NCBI GenBank assembly: GCA_015068085.1
Contig: SVLF01000024.1
Location: 1-40,543, forward strand
Direction: 5' to 3'
Source: Oscillospiraceae bacterium
GTDB taxonomy: Bacteria > Bacillota > Clostridia > Oscillospirales > JAAYXM01
DNA length: 40,543 nt
The notes beneath the pieces are model-generated. The model had not been told where the DNA came from. It was given only the letters and a program-made list of their open reading frames with translations, and did not search any database. Positions within the stretch are counted from its first letter, which is position 1. Each line of letters begins with the position of its first letter. Shown here in pieces: positions 26,326 through 34,756 of this stretch. The position numbers and the translations under genes were made by a program.

Positions 26326-27465
26326 TTATTCTACATAAAGCATTGCAAAATTATCGCCTACAGACAGCACGGAGCCGTCAGAATTTACAATGCAGTGCGT
26401 GATTGATGCAGGAATCATAAACTCACTGTCTGCAGTAAGCTCGTCGTTATACACGGTGCATTTATCAGCATACTGCACAGACACATAGTCGCCGGCACAG
26501 GATATCGAATAAACATCATCCCCGATATCCATAGACTTTGCGGTTCCGTTTCCGGAAACGAGCAGAAGCCTTGTGTTTCCGCCGTTCTGATAATTATCAA
26601 GAAGAATAGCAATGTGTTTTCCGTCAGCGGCGGTAAAGCTTTTCAGCGGCATGTCTTCGTGGGATATTTCAGAAATCAGGTTTCCGATTCCATCAAGAAG
26701 AAGACTTCTGTCGTTGCAGATAACGAAGATTTTTCCGTCTTTTCTGTAAGTGATATCAAGCGGCATTGAAGCACCAAGAGGGACTGTTGCATAGAAGCTG
26801 TCCTCGGCGGTTTTTCCAAGATGAAGCTCGGCGTTAAAGCTTCCGTCCGTCGTTCCGTATGCCGCGATTGCAACAGTTTTTCCACCCGGGGAAACAGCGG
26901 CATCGAAAATGTATTTTTCAGAAGAGTGGAATTTATAAACCGGTTCAAATTTTGAGTCGTACACGGTTACCAGAGACTTGCAGTCATCGTCATCCGTCAC
27001 GACTGTAAAATCACCTGAGCTGTTCATACTGATGTTTAAAATCTGAGCATCGCATGTTCCGGAATATAAAAGCTTTTCCGGCGTTGCAACGTAGAAGTTA
27101 AGTCCTCCGAGGTCATATGCTGCAAAACGTGATTTAGAAGCAGATATCGCAGGCGATCGCAAAAGCACGGCTTCATTGAGAGTTGATTTTCCGGAGAGCT
27201 TGTAAGACATAAGCTTTTCCGGAGAAACAACACATAAGTTTCCGTTTATAACAGCAAACCTGTTATACTCGTTTGCATCAAACGCAATTGATGCTTCCGT
27301 GGCATCGCCGCGTACACCGTTGAATATCCAATAAGAAATCCGCTTAAGTGAGCCCGAGGTTATACGGTTATTAAGAAATATGACACTGCAAACAAAAAGC
27401 AGTATTGTGATAAACACGGCAAAACGACCTGAAAGGTGCTTGCTTCCTTTTCTTTTTGCAGACAT
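26326..27465 (-). CDS. DUF5711 family membrane-anchored beta-propeller-like protein
   Basis: This 379-aa protein has one N-terminal membrane helix after a basic stretch (about residues 14-30, FAVFITILLFVCSVIFL) and a long extracytoplasmic part. That part is made of short beta repeats such as NRFAVINGNLCVVSPEKL, SRFAAYDLGGLNFYV and KTVAIAAYGTTDG, which look like WD/PQQ-type propeller blades. I recognise the pattern as DUF5711, whose function is unknown. GGAGG lies five bases before the ATG. It is 18 bases after truA and just before the CvpA-family gene. No catalytic residues are evident, so a sensing or scaffold role is more likely than an enzyme. Confidence 0.72.
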   Translation of the reverse strand: MSAKRKGSKHLSGRFAVFITILLFVCSVIFLNNRITSGSLKRISYWIFNGVRGDATEASIAFDANEYNRFAVINGNLCVVSPEKLMSYKLSGKSTLNEAVLLRSPAISASKSRFAAYDLGGLNFYVATPEKLLYSGTCDAQILNISMNSSGDFTVVTDDDDCKSLVTVYDSKFEPVYKFHSSEKYIFDAAVSPGGKTVAIAAYGTTDGSFNAELHLGKTAEDSFYATVPLGASMPLDITYRKDGKIFVICNDRSLLLDGIGNLISEISHEDMPLKSFTAADGKHIAILLDNYQNGGNTRLLLVSGNGTAKSMDIGDDVYSISCAGDYVSVQYADKCTVYNDELTADSEFMIPASITHCIVNSDGSVLSVGDNFAMLYVE

Positions 27466-27483
27466 TTAAGCCTCCGTAATAAA

Positions 27484-28245
27484 TCATATTTGTATTCCGA
27501 AGCGTTCGGGATATATAACGTTTGTCATGTGCAGAGCGTGCGCCGGTGCAGTAGGCCCCGCACGTCCGCGGTCTCCGCTTTCCAGTATTTCCGGAATGTC
27601 ACCGGCACGGATTTTTCCCGCCGCAACATCAAGGAGAGTGCCGGCTATTGTCCGCGCCATATTGTATAGAAATCCGTCTGCCGAAACTGTGAAAGAAACA
27701 ACATCGCCGCATCGTGCCACATTGCATTTATATATGGTGCGCACCGTCGATTTCACCGGAGTGCCGAGGCTTCGTACAGCGGCAAAATCGTGGGTTCCGA
27801 CAAAATGAGATGCGGCAAGCGAGAGAAGCTCTGTATCGAGCGGATATCTGTAGTGCAGAGCGTATCTTTCCCAAAACGGATCGCGCATCTGCGTGTTGCT
27901 TATATAATAAGTATATTCCTTTTCAATGCAGGAATGAACGGGATGAAAATCATCGGGAACAACAAATGCGTTCTTTACCGATATATCCTTTGGTAAAAGC
28001 GAGCTTAAAGCGTAAGCAATGCGCGATACCGGAATATCGGAGCCGGTGCGGACTGACGCCACATACTTTTTTGCATGGACACCGGTGTCCGTTCTTCCGC
28101 AGCCGACAACCTTGAGCGGCTCGCAAAAGAGAGATGAAACGGCAGCGTTGAGCGAAGACTGAACACTTGCGGCGTTTGCCTGAGTCTGCCAGCCGTGGTA
28201 CGCTGTTCCGTCATAAGACAGCGAAAGTGCGATATTTCTGCTCAT
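27484..28245 (-). CDS. truA: tRNA pseudouridine(38-40) synthase TruA
   Basis: This 253-aa enzyme isomerises uridines 38-40 in the tRNA anticodon arm. The catalytic aspartate sits in CGRTDTGVHA. The family's N-terminal LSYDGTAYHGWQ, RDPFWERYALHY and FLYNMARTIAGTLL are all present. The ATG at 28245 overlaps the TGA of ecfT (ATGA) and has GGAG upstream within that gene. A longer reading frame begins 72 bases upstream but only adds unrelated residues from the ecfT region. The order ECF module, then truA, is common in Bacillota. Confidence 0.95.
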   Translation of the reverse strand: MSRNIALSLSYDGTAYHGWQTQANAASVQSSLNAAVSSLFCEPLKVVGCGRTDTGVHAKKYVASVRTGSDIPVSRIAYALSSLLPKDISVKNAFVVPDDFHPVHSCIEKEYTYYISNTQMRDPFWERYALHYRYPLDTELLSLAASHFVGTHDFAAVRSLGTPVKSTVRTIYKCNVARCGDVVSFTVSADGFLYNMARTIAGTLLDVAAGKIRAGDIPEILESGDRGRAGPTAPAHALHMTNVIYPERFGIQI

Positions 28246-29066
28246 AACACAACTCCAAAGCTGACGCTTGCCGAGATTACGGCAATTGCCGCAAACAGGA
28301 CGGCGAAAAGAATGCATGCATAAATATCAATGGAAGAAAGCTTGAAAACGCGAAGTCTCACGCGGCATTCTCCGCCGCGATAGCATCGGCATTCCATTGC
28401 AAGCGCGAGGTCTTCTGCGCGCTTGAATGCGTTTATGAAGAGCGGAACCAAAATGGGAACAAGCGCCCGTGCGCGGGAAAGAAGGCTTCCTGTTTCAAAG
28501 CTTGCTCCACGCGATTTCTGCGCAGACATTATCTTGTCTGTTTCTTCGATAAGCGTGGGTATAAAGCGCAGGGCAATTGACATCATCATAGAAAGCTCGT
28601 GGACGGGAAAACGCACCTTCTTTAACGGCGAAAGTAAAGCTTCAAGACCGTCTGTCAGCATTATCGGTGAGGTGGTATAGGTAAGCATCACAAACGTTCC
28701 TGCGACAAGAAGAATGATCCTTACCGTCATATACAGCGCGGTTGCCACGCCTCCGGTCGTAACGGAAACTGCACCGAGCTGAAGGAGAACATCTCCGCTT
28801 TTGGTGTAAAAAACGTTAAGAACAGCGGTAAATGCCAGTAAAATCATAATAGGACGCAGACTTTTGAAGATAAGGCGCAGATTTATTTTGGTTATAAGAA
28901 TAACCGTGATTAGAAGTGCAGATACGATGCAGTAAGGTATAATGCCTTTACACACAAAAAGCGCGATGATATAAGCAATTGTGAGAACTATCTTAACCCG
29001 CGGGTCAAGACGGTGGATTATGCTGTTGCCCGGAAAATACTGACCGAGCGCAACGTCTTTTATCAT
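28242..29066 (-). CDS. ecfT: Energy-coupling factor transporter transmembrane protein EcfT
   Basis: This 274-aa membrane subunit of the group II ECF vitamin importer transmits ATP-driven motion to exchangeable S components. The N-terminus [19 protein letters not shown] is diagnostic. Helices follow, and then the two coupling motifs: SRGASFE (about 180) and the CRCYRGG form near 213, whose Arg-Gly pairs dock in the ATPase grooves. The last helix is near the C-terminus. Its start overlaps the end of the fused ATPase gene by four bases and its stop overlaps the truA start, so the three are translationally coupled. Confidence 0.94.
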   Translation of the reverse strand: MIKDVALGQYFPGNSIIHRLDPRVKIVLTIAYIIALFVCKGIIPYCIVSALLITVILITKINLRLIFKSLRPIMILLAFTAVLNVFYTKSGDVLLQLGAVSVTTGGVATALYMTVRIILLVAGTFVMLTYTTSPIMLTDGLEALLSPLKKVRFPVHELSMMMSIALRFIPTLIEETDKIMSAQKSRGASFETGSLLSRARALVPILVPLFINAFKRAEDLALAMECRCYRGGECRVRLRVFKLSSIDIYACILFAVLFAAIAVISASVSFGVVL

Positions 29067-30823
29067 TTGCTTCCACCTCCGGGTGCGGTGATTGCCGAGA
29101 CAGCCTGCTTTACGGTGTATATAGCATCGGGAAGCTGTATCCCGCGTGCTCGCAGTGCGTTCGCGATGTGCGCGACTTGCGGAATATCAAGTCCTGCATC
29201 GAGAAGAATTTCAGAATGGGAGAAAACCTCATCGGGCGTTCCTTGAAGAAGAACGCGCCCTCCGCTCATAACGAGAAGACGGTCTGCCATTGAGGCAACG
29301 TCCTCCATACTGTGAGAAACAATAACGATTGCGGCACCGGTTTCATCCCGGTAGGCGCGTATATGGCGGAGTAAATCCTCGCGTCCCACAGGGTCAAGAC
29401 CTGCGGTCGGTTCATCGAGAATGAGCACCTTCGGGCGCATTGCGATAACGCCCGCAATGGCAACGCGGCGTTTCTGACCGCCGGAAAGCTCAAATGGGGA
29501 ACATTCAAGAAGCGATTCGTCAAGGCCTGCAAAGCGGGCAGCCTCGCGGACGCGCTCGTCAATCTCAGGAGCCGGAAGCTTCATATTACCGGGGCCAAAG
29601 GCAATGTCCTTGTATACCGTTTCTTCAAAGAGCTGGTATTCCGGATACTGAAGAACAAGACCGACGTTAAAGCGGATGCTGTGGGTAAACTCTTTTGATT
29701 TAAAGATATCCTCTCCACAGTAAGTTATACTGCCGGAGGACGGCTTTATAAGGCCGTTCAAGTGCGAAATGAGCGTAGATTTGCCCGAGCCGGTATGACC
29801 GATAATCCCGAGCGTTTCGCCGGGATAGATGTCAAGATTTATATCGTTTACAGCAGAACATTCAAAGGGCGTTTTGGGGCTGTATACATGCGAAAGTCCC
29901 CGTATGCTCATTACAGCGTTCACCTTACGTGATACCTCTGTTAATTCGAGGTGAGAAGTCTTAAGGTGCTCGCCTTTCTGCGGTTTAAGTGCTTCTGCAA
30001 TTGCATCGGCACATTCCTCTACGCTGATTTTATCAAGCGGAAAATCAAAGCCTGCGCGGTTAAGCTCCGAGAGAAGCTCTACGGTTTGGGGAACGGCAAG
30101 CCCAAGCTTGTGAAGAAGCTCCGTCTGCGGGAAAATCTCTTTTGGAGTTCCTTCCAAAACCTGTTTTCCGCGGTCCATGATTATTATTCTGTCTGCCATT
30201 GCGGCTTCGTTCATATGATGCGTAATAAGAACAATCGTGATGCCGTGGTTTTTGTTAAGCTCACGCGTTATTCTCAGCACATCACGCCGTCCGGACGGGT
30301 CAAGCATTGATGTCGGCTCGTCAAGGACGATACAGCGCGGGCGCATTGCAATGATTCCCGCGATTGCTATGCGTTGCTTCTGACCGCCGGAGAGGAGATG
30401 CGGTGCATGATCGCGGTATTCATACATACCAACTGTTTTGAGTGCATCATCAACTCTTTTGCGGATTTCTTCTCTCGGAAGACCGAGATTTTCCGGACCG
30501 AAGGCAACGTCTTCCTCCGTTATCGTTGCGACAATCTGGTTGTCGGGATTCTGGAAGACCATTCCGCACGTTCTGCGTATCTCAAACAGAAGCTCTTCGG
30601 AAAGTGTGTCCATACCGTCAACGAGAACACGTCCTCCGCAGGGGAGAAGAACGGCATTGAAGTGCTTTGCAAGAGAGGATTTGCCTGAGCCGTTGTGACC
30701 GAGAATAGCAAGGTACTCTCCGTCGCGGACGGAAACGTTGACCTCGGACAGGGCAGTCTTGCCGCCTGATTCCCCTGTGTTATATCTGAATGTAAGATTT
30801 TCCGATTTTATAATATCCTTCAT
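29063..30823 (-). CDS. ecfA: Fused energy-coupling factor ATPase EcfA1-EcfA2
   Basis: This 586-aa cytoplasmic ATPase carries both ECF ATP-binding cassettes in one chain; they are normally two proteins of about 280 aa. The first cassette has GHNGSGKSS (about 38), [31 protein letters not shown] and the switch LITHH. The second has GHTGSGKST (about 339), [33 protein letters not shown] and VSHSMED. The linker is about residues 275-300 ([18 protein letters not shown]). Both cassettes look fully active. The ATG at 30823 is used, with AAGAGG about 11 bases upstream; a GTG at 30850 overlaps the methyltransferase gene. EcfT follows. Confidence 0.93.
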   Translation of the reverse strand: MKDIIKSENLTFRYNTGESGGKTALSEVNVSVRDGEYLAILGHNGSGKSSLAKHFNAVLLPCGGRVLVDGMDTLSEELLFEIRRTCGMVFQNPDNQIVATITEEDVAFGPENLGLPREEIRKRVDDALKTVGMYEYRDHAPHLLSGGQKQRIAIAGIIAMRPRCIVLDEPTSMLDPSGRRDVLRITRELNKNHGITIVLITHHMNEAAMADRIIIMDRGKQVLEGTPKEIFPQTELLHKLGLAVPQTVELLSELNRAGFDFPLDKISVEECADAIAEALKPQKGEHLKTSHLELTEVSRKVNAVMSIRGLSHVYSPKTPFECSAVNDINLDIYPGETLGIIGHTGSGKSTLISHLNGLIKPSSGSITYCGEDIFKSKEFTHSIRFNVGLVLQYPEYQLFEETVYKDIAFGPGNMKLPAPEIDERVREAARFAGLDESLLECSPFELSGGQKRRVAIAGVIAMRPKVLILDEPTAGLDPVGREDLLRHIRAYRDETGAAIVIVSHSMEDVASMADRLLVMSGGRVLLQGTPDEVFSHSEILLDAGLDIPQVAHIANALRARGIQLPDAIYTVKQAVSAITAPGGGSK

Positions 30824-30837
30824 AACGTGAAAACCTC

Positions 30838-31698
30838 TTAAATGTGCCACCTCATGGCACTTCCTGCCGGCAGGTACAGTCCGGTTTCGGAAACCGGAAG
30901 TCCAAGCTCATCGCATTCGCTGACACCGCCGTATTTTTTTGTGAATATCATATCTGCCATATATTTTGTAACAGACGGAGCAAGCCCCGTGGTGTACGAA
31001 CTTATAAGAACGAACAGCGGTTCATCCGAAAGCACGCCTGAGCAGAGATTTACAAAATCAAACAGATTGTTTTCAATCTTCCATATCTCGCCGGTAGGTC
31101 CGCGTCCGTATGACGGCGGATCCATAATGATTGCATCATATTTTCTGCCACGCCTTATCTCCCTCTCAACGAACTTTGCGCAGTCATCCACTATCCAGCG
31201 GATAGGCGCATCGGAAAGACCTGAGCTTGCCGCGTTTTCGCGCGCCCATGCAACCATCCCGCGTGCCGCATCAACATGGCAGACGGAAGCGCCTGCTTTT
31301 GCCGCCGCGATGGTGGCGGCACCTGTGTATGCAAAGAGATTAAGTACGTTTACCGGTCTGCCGGCATTTGAGACCATATCCATAATAAAATCCCAGTTTG
31401 ATGCCTGCTCGGGGAAAATGCCGGTGTGCTTGAAGTTCATCGGCTTTAAGTTGAATGTGAGGTCTTTATAGTTAATTGACCACGAAGCGGGCAATGTTCT
31501 GTTCGTCCAGCTTCCGCCGCCGGAGGATGAGCGGGAATAAAGCGCGTCGTATTTCTTCCAGCGCGGATGATTGCGCGGGGAAGACCAGATTGCCTGAGGC
31601 TCAGGACGCACAAGATAATAATCGCCCCAGCGTTCAAGCTTTTCGCCGTCTCCGCAGTCTATAACATTATAATCGTCAAAATTTTCGGCAATCCACAT
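30838..31698 (-). CDS. Class I SAM-dependent methyltransferase, RlmI-like (COG1092)
   Basis: This 286-aa protein has a Rossmann methyltransferase domain: [20 protein letters not shown] (SAM-binding motif I), [15 protein letters not shown] and the nucleobase-binding [15 protein letters not shown]. It resembles the rRNA m5C methyltransferase RlmI and related RNA methyltransferases but lacks the N-terminal PUA domain, having instead a short beta-rich leader ([15 protein letters not shown]). Such stand-alone forms are common in Clostridia and their exact RNA target is unknown. It is first in the operon, with a good promoter upstream. AAAGGAAATTTTGTT precedes the ATG. Its stop is 14 bases before the ATPase start. 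Confidence 0.85.
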   Translation of the reverse strand: MWIAENFDDYNVIDCGDGEKLERWGDYYLVRPEPQAIWSSPRNHPRWKKYDALYSRSSSGGGSWTNRTLPASWSINYKDLTFNLKPMNFKHTGIFPEQASNWDFIMDMVSNAGRPVNVLNLFAYTGAATIAAAKAGASVCHVDAARGMVAWARENAASSGLSDAPIRWIVDDCAKFVEREIRRGRKYDAIIMDPPSYGRGPTGEIWKIENNLFDFVNLCSGVLSDEPLFVLISSYTTGLAPSVTKYMADMIFTKKYGGVSECDELGLPVSETGLYLPAGSAMRWHI

Positions 31699-31744
31699 AA
31701 TAACAAAATTTCCTTTATTTACACTGATATTATATCAATTTTAT

Positions 31745-31773
31745 ATGATATCACAAATTCTGCGAAACGTCAA
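31745..31773 (-). promoter_or_regulatory. Promoter of the methyltransferase-ecf-truA-pgsA-clpE operon
   Basis: Minus-strand TTGACG (31768-31773) and TATCAT (31745-31750) are 17 bases apart. A further TATAAT lies a few bases downstream near 31730. It drives eight genes with gaps of no more than about 50 bases. Confidence 0.6.
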
Positions 31774-31830
31774 TCAATTACACAGATTATTCACGGATTT
31801 TACATAATTTCGGGAGACGAAAAAAACAAT

Positions 31831-31861
31831 CAGATGGCGGATGCAAAATAACCGTCATCTG
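31831..31861 (-). terminator. Terminator of the ECF S-component gene
   Basis: CAGATGACGG and CCGCCATCTG pair with one mismatch around an 11-base loop. The minus strand then reads ATTGTTTTTTT. It separates the S component from the downstream operon. Confidence 0.8.
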
Positions 31862-31882
31862 ATATCTGTAATATTTCTTGTA

Positions 31883-32392
31883 CTACACGCCGAGGCGGTC
31901 GCGCAGACGCGTCTTGTCAAGCGCGGCGGCAAGAACTGCAAAGCCCACTGCCGAGAAAACGCCCTGAAGGAGATTCCATACCATTCCGATAAGCGGGCTT
32001 ATAAAGCTTTGGTACATAATAGCTTCGGCAATATAATATCCGCCGACGAGAATGACGATTGCCGGGATTATTGAGAGAAAATTGCGTTTTGAAAGAAGTC
32101 TTTCGCGCTTTTGTCCGGCAAACATAAGTGCCATAAGTGCTTTTATAACAGCTGTCGGTAGTATGTATGCCACAAATCCGGACATCAGATCGGCAAGTGC
32201 ACCTCCGCAGGCAGAGGCAAGAATTGCATACGGTGTCGGAAGAATAGCTGCTGCAAGGAAAATAAACGAATCTCCGATATGTACGTATCCCATACCTCCG
32301 AAAACGGGAATCGCGGTAAAGCGCGTGCAGAGTGCAATTATTGCGGCAAGCAGCGCCGAGAGAACAACGAGCTTTGTTTTATTGCTTTTCAT
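31883..32392 (-). CDS. ECF transporter S component (vitamin-binding subunit)
   Basis: This 169-aa membrane protein has about six helices. The N-terminal LVVLSALLAAIIALCTRFTA carries the alanine-rich helix that docks to EcfT. GYVHIGDSFIFLAAAILPTP, then GGALADLMSGFVAYILPTAV, are typical of the S-component fold. It captures a vitamin or precursor and works with the shared EcfA/EcfT module encoded about 1 kb downstream. The ligand cannot be read from sequence. It is divergent from a MocR-type regulator gene with only 98 bases between, and MocR (PdxR-like) regulators often govern vitamin B6 genes, so pyridoxine-type substrates are one hypothesis. No riboswitch is seen in the leader. Confidence 0.85.
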   Translation of the reverse strand: MKSNKTKLVVLSALLAAIIALCTRFTAIPVFGGMGYVHIGDSFIFLAAAILPTPYAILASACGGALADLMSGFVAYILPTAVIKALMALMFAGQKRERLLSKRNFLSIIPAIVILVGGYYIAEAIMYQSFISPLIGMVWNLLQGVFSAVGFAVLAAALDKTRLRDRLGV

Positions 32393-32411
32393 AGAAAAAA
32401 CACTTCCCTTA

Positions 32412-32440
32412 TTGAATTATTTCCAAAGATAGGATATAAT
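32412..32440 (+). promoter_or_regulatory. Promoter of the truncated MocR-type gene
   Basis: TTGAAT (32412-32417) and a perfect TATAAT (32435-32440) are 17 bases apart. This region also contains whatever controls the divergent S-component gene, so a regulator bound here could affect both. Confidence 0.7.
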
Positions 32441-32490
32441 ATTTTTGGTTATATTAAAATAGTCAGAATTGGAGAAAATTATAATACCAG

Positions 32491-33588
32491 ATGAAATATT
32501 TTATTGAACGAAATGCAGGAAAGCCGGCGTATCTGCAGTTGTATGAGCAGATAAGAAAAGACATAACGGACGGAATTTATCTGTTTGGAGAAAGGCTTCC
32601 GTCAAAACGTACCGTGGCAGAGGAACTTGGGATAAGTACCGTAACGGTTGAGCATTGCTATGCTCTTTTGTGCGATGAAGGGTACGCAGAGGCAAGGGAG
32701 AGAAGCGGATATTTTGTATCTTTTCGCAAGGAAGAAAGCTTTGCTTCTTTTCCTGAAAGAGAAAAAACGGTAAAGGAATATGCTTTTTTTTCGGAAAATT
32801 CCACATCGGATGTTTTTCCTTTTTCGGTTCTCGCAAAGGTTATGCGCAGGGTGATTTCCGATTACGGTGAAAAAATTCTTGAACGTTCGCCCGGAAGCGG
32901 GTGTGAAGAGTTGAGAGAGGCAATTTCGCATTATCTTGCGCGAAGCCGCGGAATTTATGTAACTCCGGAGCAGATAATTATAGGTTCGGGGGCTGAATAT
33001 CTTTACGGATTGATTGTAGAGCTTCTGGGACGCGAGAAGATATATGCAATAGAGTCTCCGTCCTATGAGAAAATCGAGCAGGTTTACCGCGCGTCTGGTG
33101 TAAAGTATGAGAGCTTACCTCTTGGGAATGACGGCATCGAAAGCGCGCATCTGCACGGAAGCTTGGCACAGGTGCTTCACATAACCCCATACCGCAGCTT
33201 TCCGAGCGGAGTTTCGGCATCTGCCTCAAAGCGGCACGAGTATATCCGATGGACGGAAAAAGAAAAAAGATATATTGTAGAAGACGATTTCGAGTCGGAA
33301 TTCTCGGTATCGGCAAAGGCTGAGGAAACTGTTTTTTCTCTTTCAAAGAACGGAAATGTGATATACATAAATACATTTTCAAAGACCGTGTCACCGTCGG
33401 TGCGTGTCGGGTATATGGTTTTGCCCGAAGAGCTTGTTCCGTGCTTTAACGAAAAGCTCGGTTTCTATTCATGCACCGTGCCGAGCTTTGAGCAGTATGT
33501 TCTCGCTGAGCTTATAAACAACGGAGATTTTGAACGTCATATAAATCGTGTCCGCCGAAAAAAACGCAAAGAACAGGCAGGAATATAA
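32491..33588 (+). CDS. MocR-type GntR regulator with aminotransferase domain, C-terminally truncated
   Basis: This 365-aa protein has an N-terminal winged helix of the GntR family (about residues 12-78: PAYLQLYEQIRKDI, then ERLPSKRTVAEELGIST). It is joined to a fold-type I aminotransferase domain with SPGSGCEELREAISHYL, HITPYRSFPSG, VEDDFESEF and the PLP lysine in NTFSKTVSPSVRVGY. Family members run to about 450-480 aa. This one stops right after DFERHINRVRRKKRKEQ, so roughly 90-100 residues of the small domain, including the substrate-carboxylate arginine, are absent. I found no remnant in the following 220 bases, only a terminator. GGAG lies 16 bases before the ATG, an unusually long gap. 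It may still bind DNA and PLP, or be decaying. Confidence 0.8.
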   Translation: MKYFIERNAGKPAYLQLYEQIRKDITDGIYLFGERLPSKRTVAEELGISTVTVEHCYALLCDEGYAEARERSGYFVSFRKEESFASFPEREKTVKEYAFFSENSTSDVFPFSVLAKVMRRVISDYGEKILERSPGSGCEELREAISHYLARSRGIYVTPEQIIIGSGAEYLYGLIVELLGREKIYAIESPSYEKIEQVYRASGVKYESLPLGNDGIESAHLHGSLAQVLHITPYRSFPSGVSASASKRHEYIRWTEKEKRYIVEDDFESEFSVSAKAEETVFSLSKNGNVIYINTFSKTVSPSVRVGYMVLPEELVPCFNEKLGFYSCTVPSFEQYVLAELINNGDFERHINRVRRKKRKEQAGI

Positions 33589-33598
33589 AATTTTATCA

Positions 33599-33641
33599 AA
33601 AATCACCGCGTAGAAAAATGCATTTTCTGTGCGGTGATTTT
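33599..33641 (+). terminator. Terminator of the MocR-type gene
   Basis: AAAATCACCGC (33599-33609) and GCGGTGATTTT (33631-33641) pair perfectly over 11 bp, with an inner AGAAAA/TTTTCT extension. T-rich 3' arm. Confidence 0.8.
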
Positions 33642-33697
33642 ACTAATATTGTGAAAAAGAATGGTGGAGGTATACGATGGAGGGCTTGCGTATCAAA

Positions 33698-33738
33698 CTA
33701 ACATTCTGACAATTTGTTCTAACATAATAACATTGTAA
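33698..33738 (+). promoter_or_regulatory. Tandem AraC-type operator, copy 1 (upstream of metallo-hydrolase gene)
   Basis: CTAACAT occurs at 33698-33704 and 33719-33725, exactly 21 bp apart. It is followed by ACAAT (33709-33713), TGTT (33715-33718) and CATTGTAA (33731-33738). The same elements recur with identical spacing at 35672-35712. Two same-orientation half-sites two helical turns apart are the classic layout for AraC-family activators. The nearest -10-like box is TATAGT (33765-33770). Confidence 0.6.
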
Positions 33739-33811
33739 AGTTAAGCCGGATGTGTTTTAATTAGTATAGTAAACTGATGAAAAAAATATAAAGAATTGTG
33801 AGGGAAAGATT

Positions 33812-34585
33812 ATGGCAAAAATACGGTTTCTCGGCACTTGTTCGGGAACGGAACCTTTTGAAAATATGCATCACACATCGTTTGTAATTGAAGAAAAAGG
33901 GAGAACATACTGGTTTGATGCAGGCGAGAATTGTTCGCGTCTCGCTTTTCTTCAGGGCGTTGATATGCTTTCGGTAAGCAGCATCTTCATTTCGCATCCG
34001 CACATTGACCATATCGGAGGACTTTTGAATCTTATACTTTTAATACGTCAGCAAATATGGAGAAAAGACGGAAATCCGGTAGATGGTGAGGTTAAGTTGT
34101 TTGTTCCGTTGGATGAGCTGTGGGAAAGTTTGCGCAAATTGATTAATATAACAGACTCGCGTGTGTTTTCGGTTATGAATATTCCGACAAAAACAATTAA
34201 GGATGGGCTTGTTTTTGATAACGGAGATATACGCGTTACTGCATTGCATAATGAGCATGAAGGAATTCCAGAAGATGGAATTTGGAACTCATATTCGTTT
34301 GCTATTGAAGTAGCGGGGAAGAAGATCGTCTATTCGGGTGATATTGAATGGCTTTCAGAGCTTGATGCGCTCGTAGACAACGGGTGTGATATGCTTATAT
34401 GTGAGAGCGGGCATCAGGCTGTTGCGGAAATTCTTGAATACGCAGAAAACAAGGGAATAGAACAGCTGAGGTTTATTCACCATGGCAGGGAGATTATAAA
34501 TGACCGTGCCGCGGCGGAAGAGCTTGCAAAGAAGTATCCTCTTTCCGCAATTATTACATATGACGGAATGACAGAGGAAATATAA
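33812..34585 (+). CDS. MBL-fold metallo-hydrolase
   Basis: This 257-aa protein belongs to the beta-lactamase/RNase Z-like hydrolase superfamily. The metal-binding signature reads SHPHIDHIGG (HxHxDH). Later ligands are suggested by LHNEHEG, VYSGDIEW and FIHHGREI. The start MAKIRFLGTCSGTEPFENMH resembles RNase Z and cyclic-phosphodiesterase relatives, but the length is short and the RNase Z exosite arm is absent. It is a cytoplasmic hydrolase of unknown substrate. GAGGGAAAG precedes the ATG. It is transcribed alone, between an AraC-type operator and its own terminator. The operator is shared with the esterase unit downstream, which argues for a role in the same pathway. Confidence 0.85.
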   Translation: MAKIRFLGTCSGTEPFENMHHTSFVIEEKGRTYWFDAGENCSRLAFLQGVDMLSVSSIFISHPHIDHIGGLLNLILLIRQQIWRKDGNPVDGEVKLFVPLDELWESLRKLINITDSRVFSVMNIPTKTIKDGLVFDNGDIRVTALHNEHEGIPEDGIWNSYSFAIEVAGKKIVYSGDIEWLSELDALVDNGCDMLICESGHQAVAEILEYAENKGIEQLRFIHHGREIINDRAAAEELAKKYPLSAIITYDGMTEEI

Positions 34586-34591
34586 AACAAT

Positions 34592-34617
34592 AAAGGAGCA
34601 GTGAATGCCGCTCCTTT
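34592..34617 (+). terminator. Terminator of the metallo-hydrolase gene
   Basis: AAAGGAGC (34592-34599) and GCTCCTTT (34610-34617) pair perfectly over 8 bp with a 10-base loop, followed by GTTATTTTTCT. Confidence 0.8.
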
Positions 34618-34756
34618 GTTATTTTTCTTGCAGACTATGCTTGTTGAACAGGATAATTGCTACAGTGAGGACGAATTTGAATGCCTCAGAAGAAGTTTTG
34701 CAAATGTCACAAACCGTTTTTCTGAGGTTAAGTAATTGAAAAAAGGAGAATTCAGC

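Noticed and set aside
28246..28317. Longer N-terminus for TruA
   Set aside because: The extra 24 residues are the out-of-frame reading of the end of ecfT; the ATGA overlap start has a ribosome binding site and the normal family N-terminus.
33589..33811. Missing C-terminus of the MocR-type regulator by simple frameshift
   Set aside because: The other two frames after 33588 show no aminotransferase residues, and a terminator follows within 15 bases, so a deletion or true shortening is more likely.
34637..34735. A 32-codon ORF (starts MLVEQDNCYS) before the amidohydrolase gene
   Set aside because: No ribosome binding site and it directly follows a terminator; at most a gene remnant.
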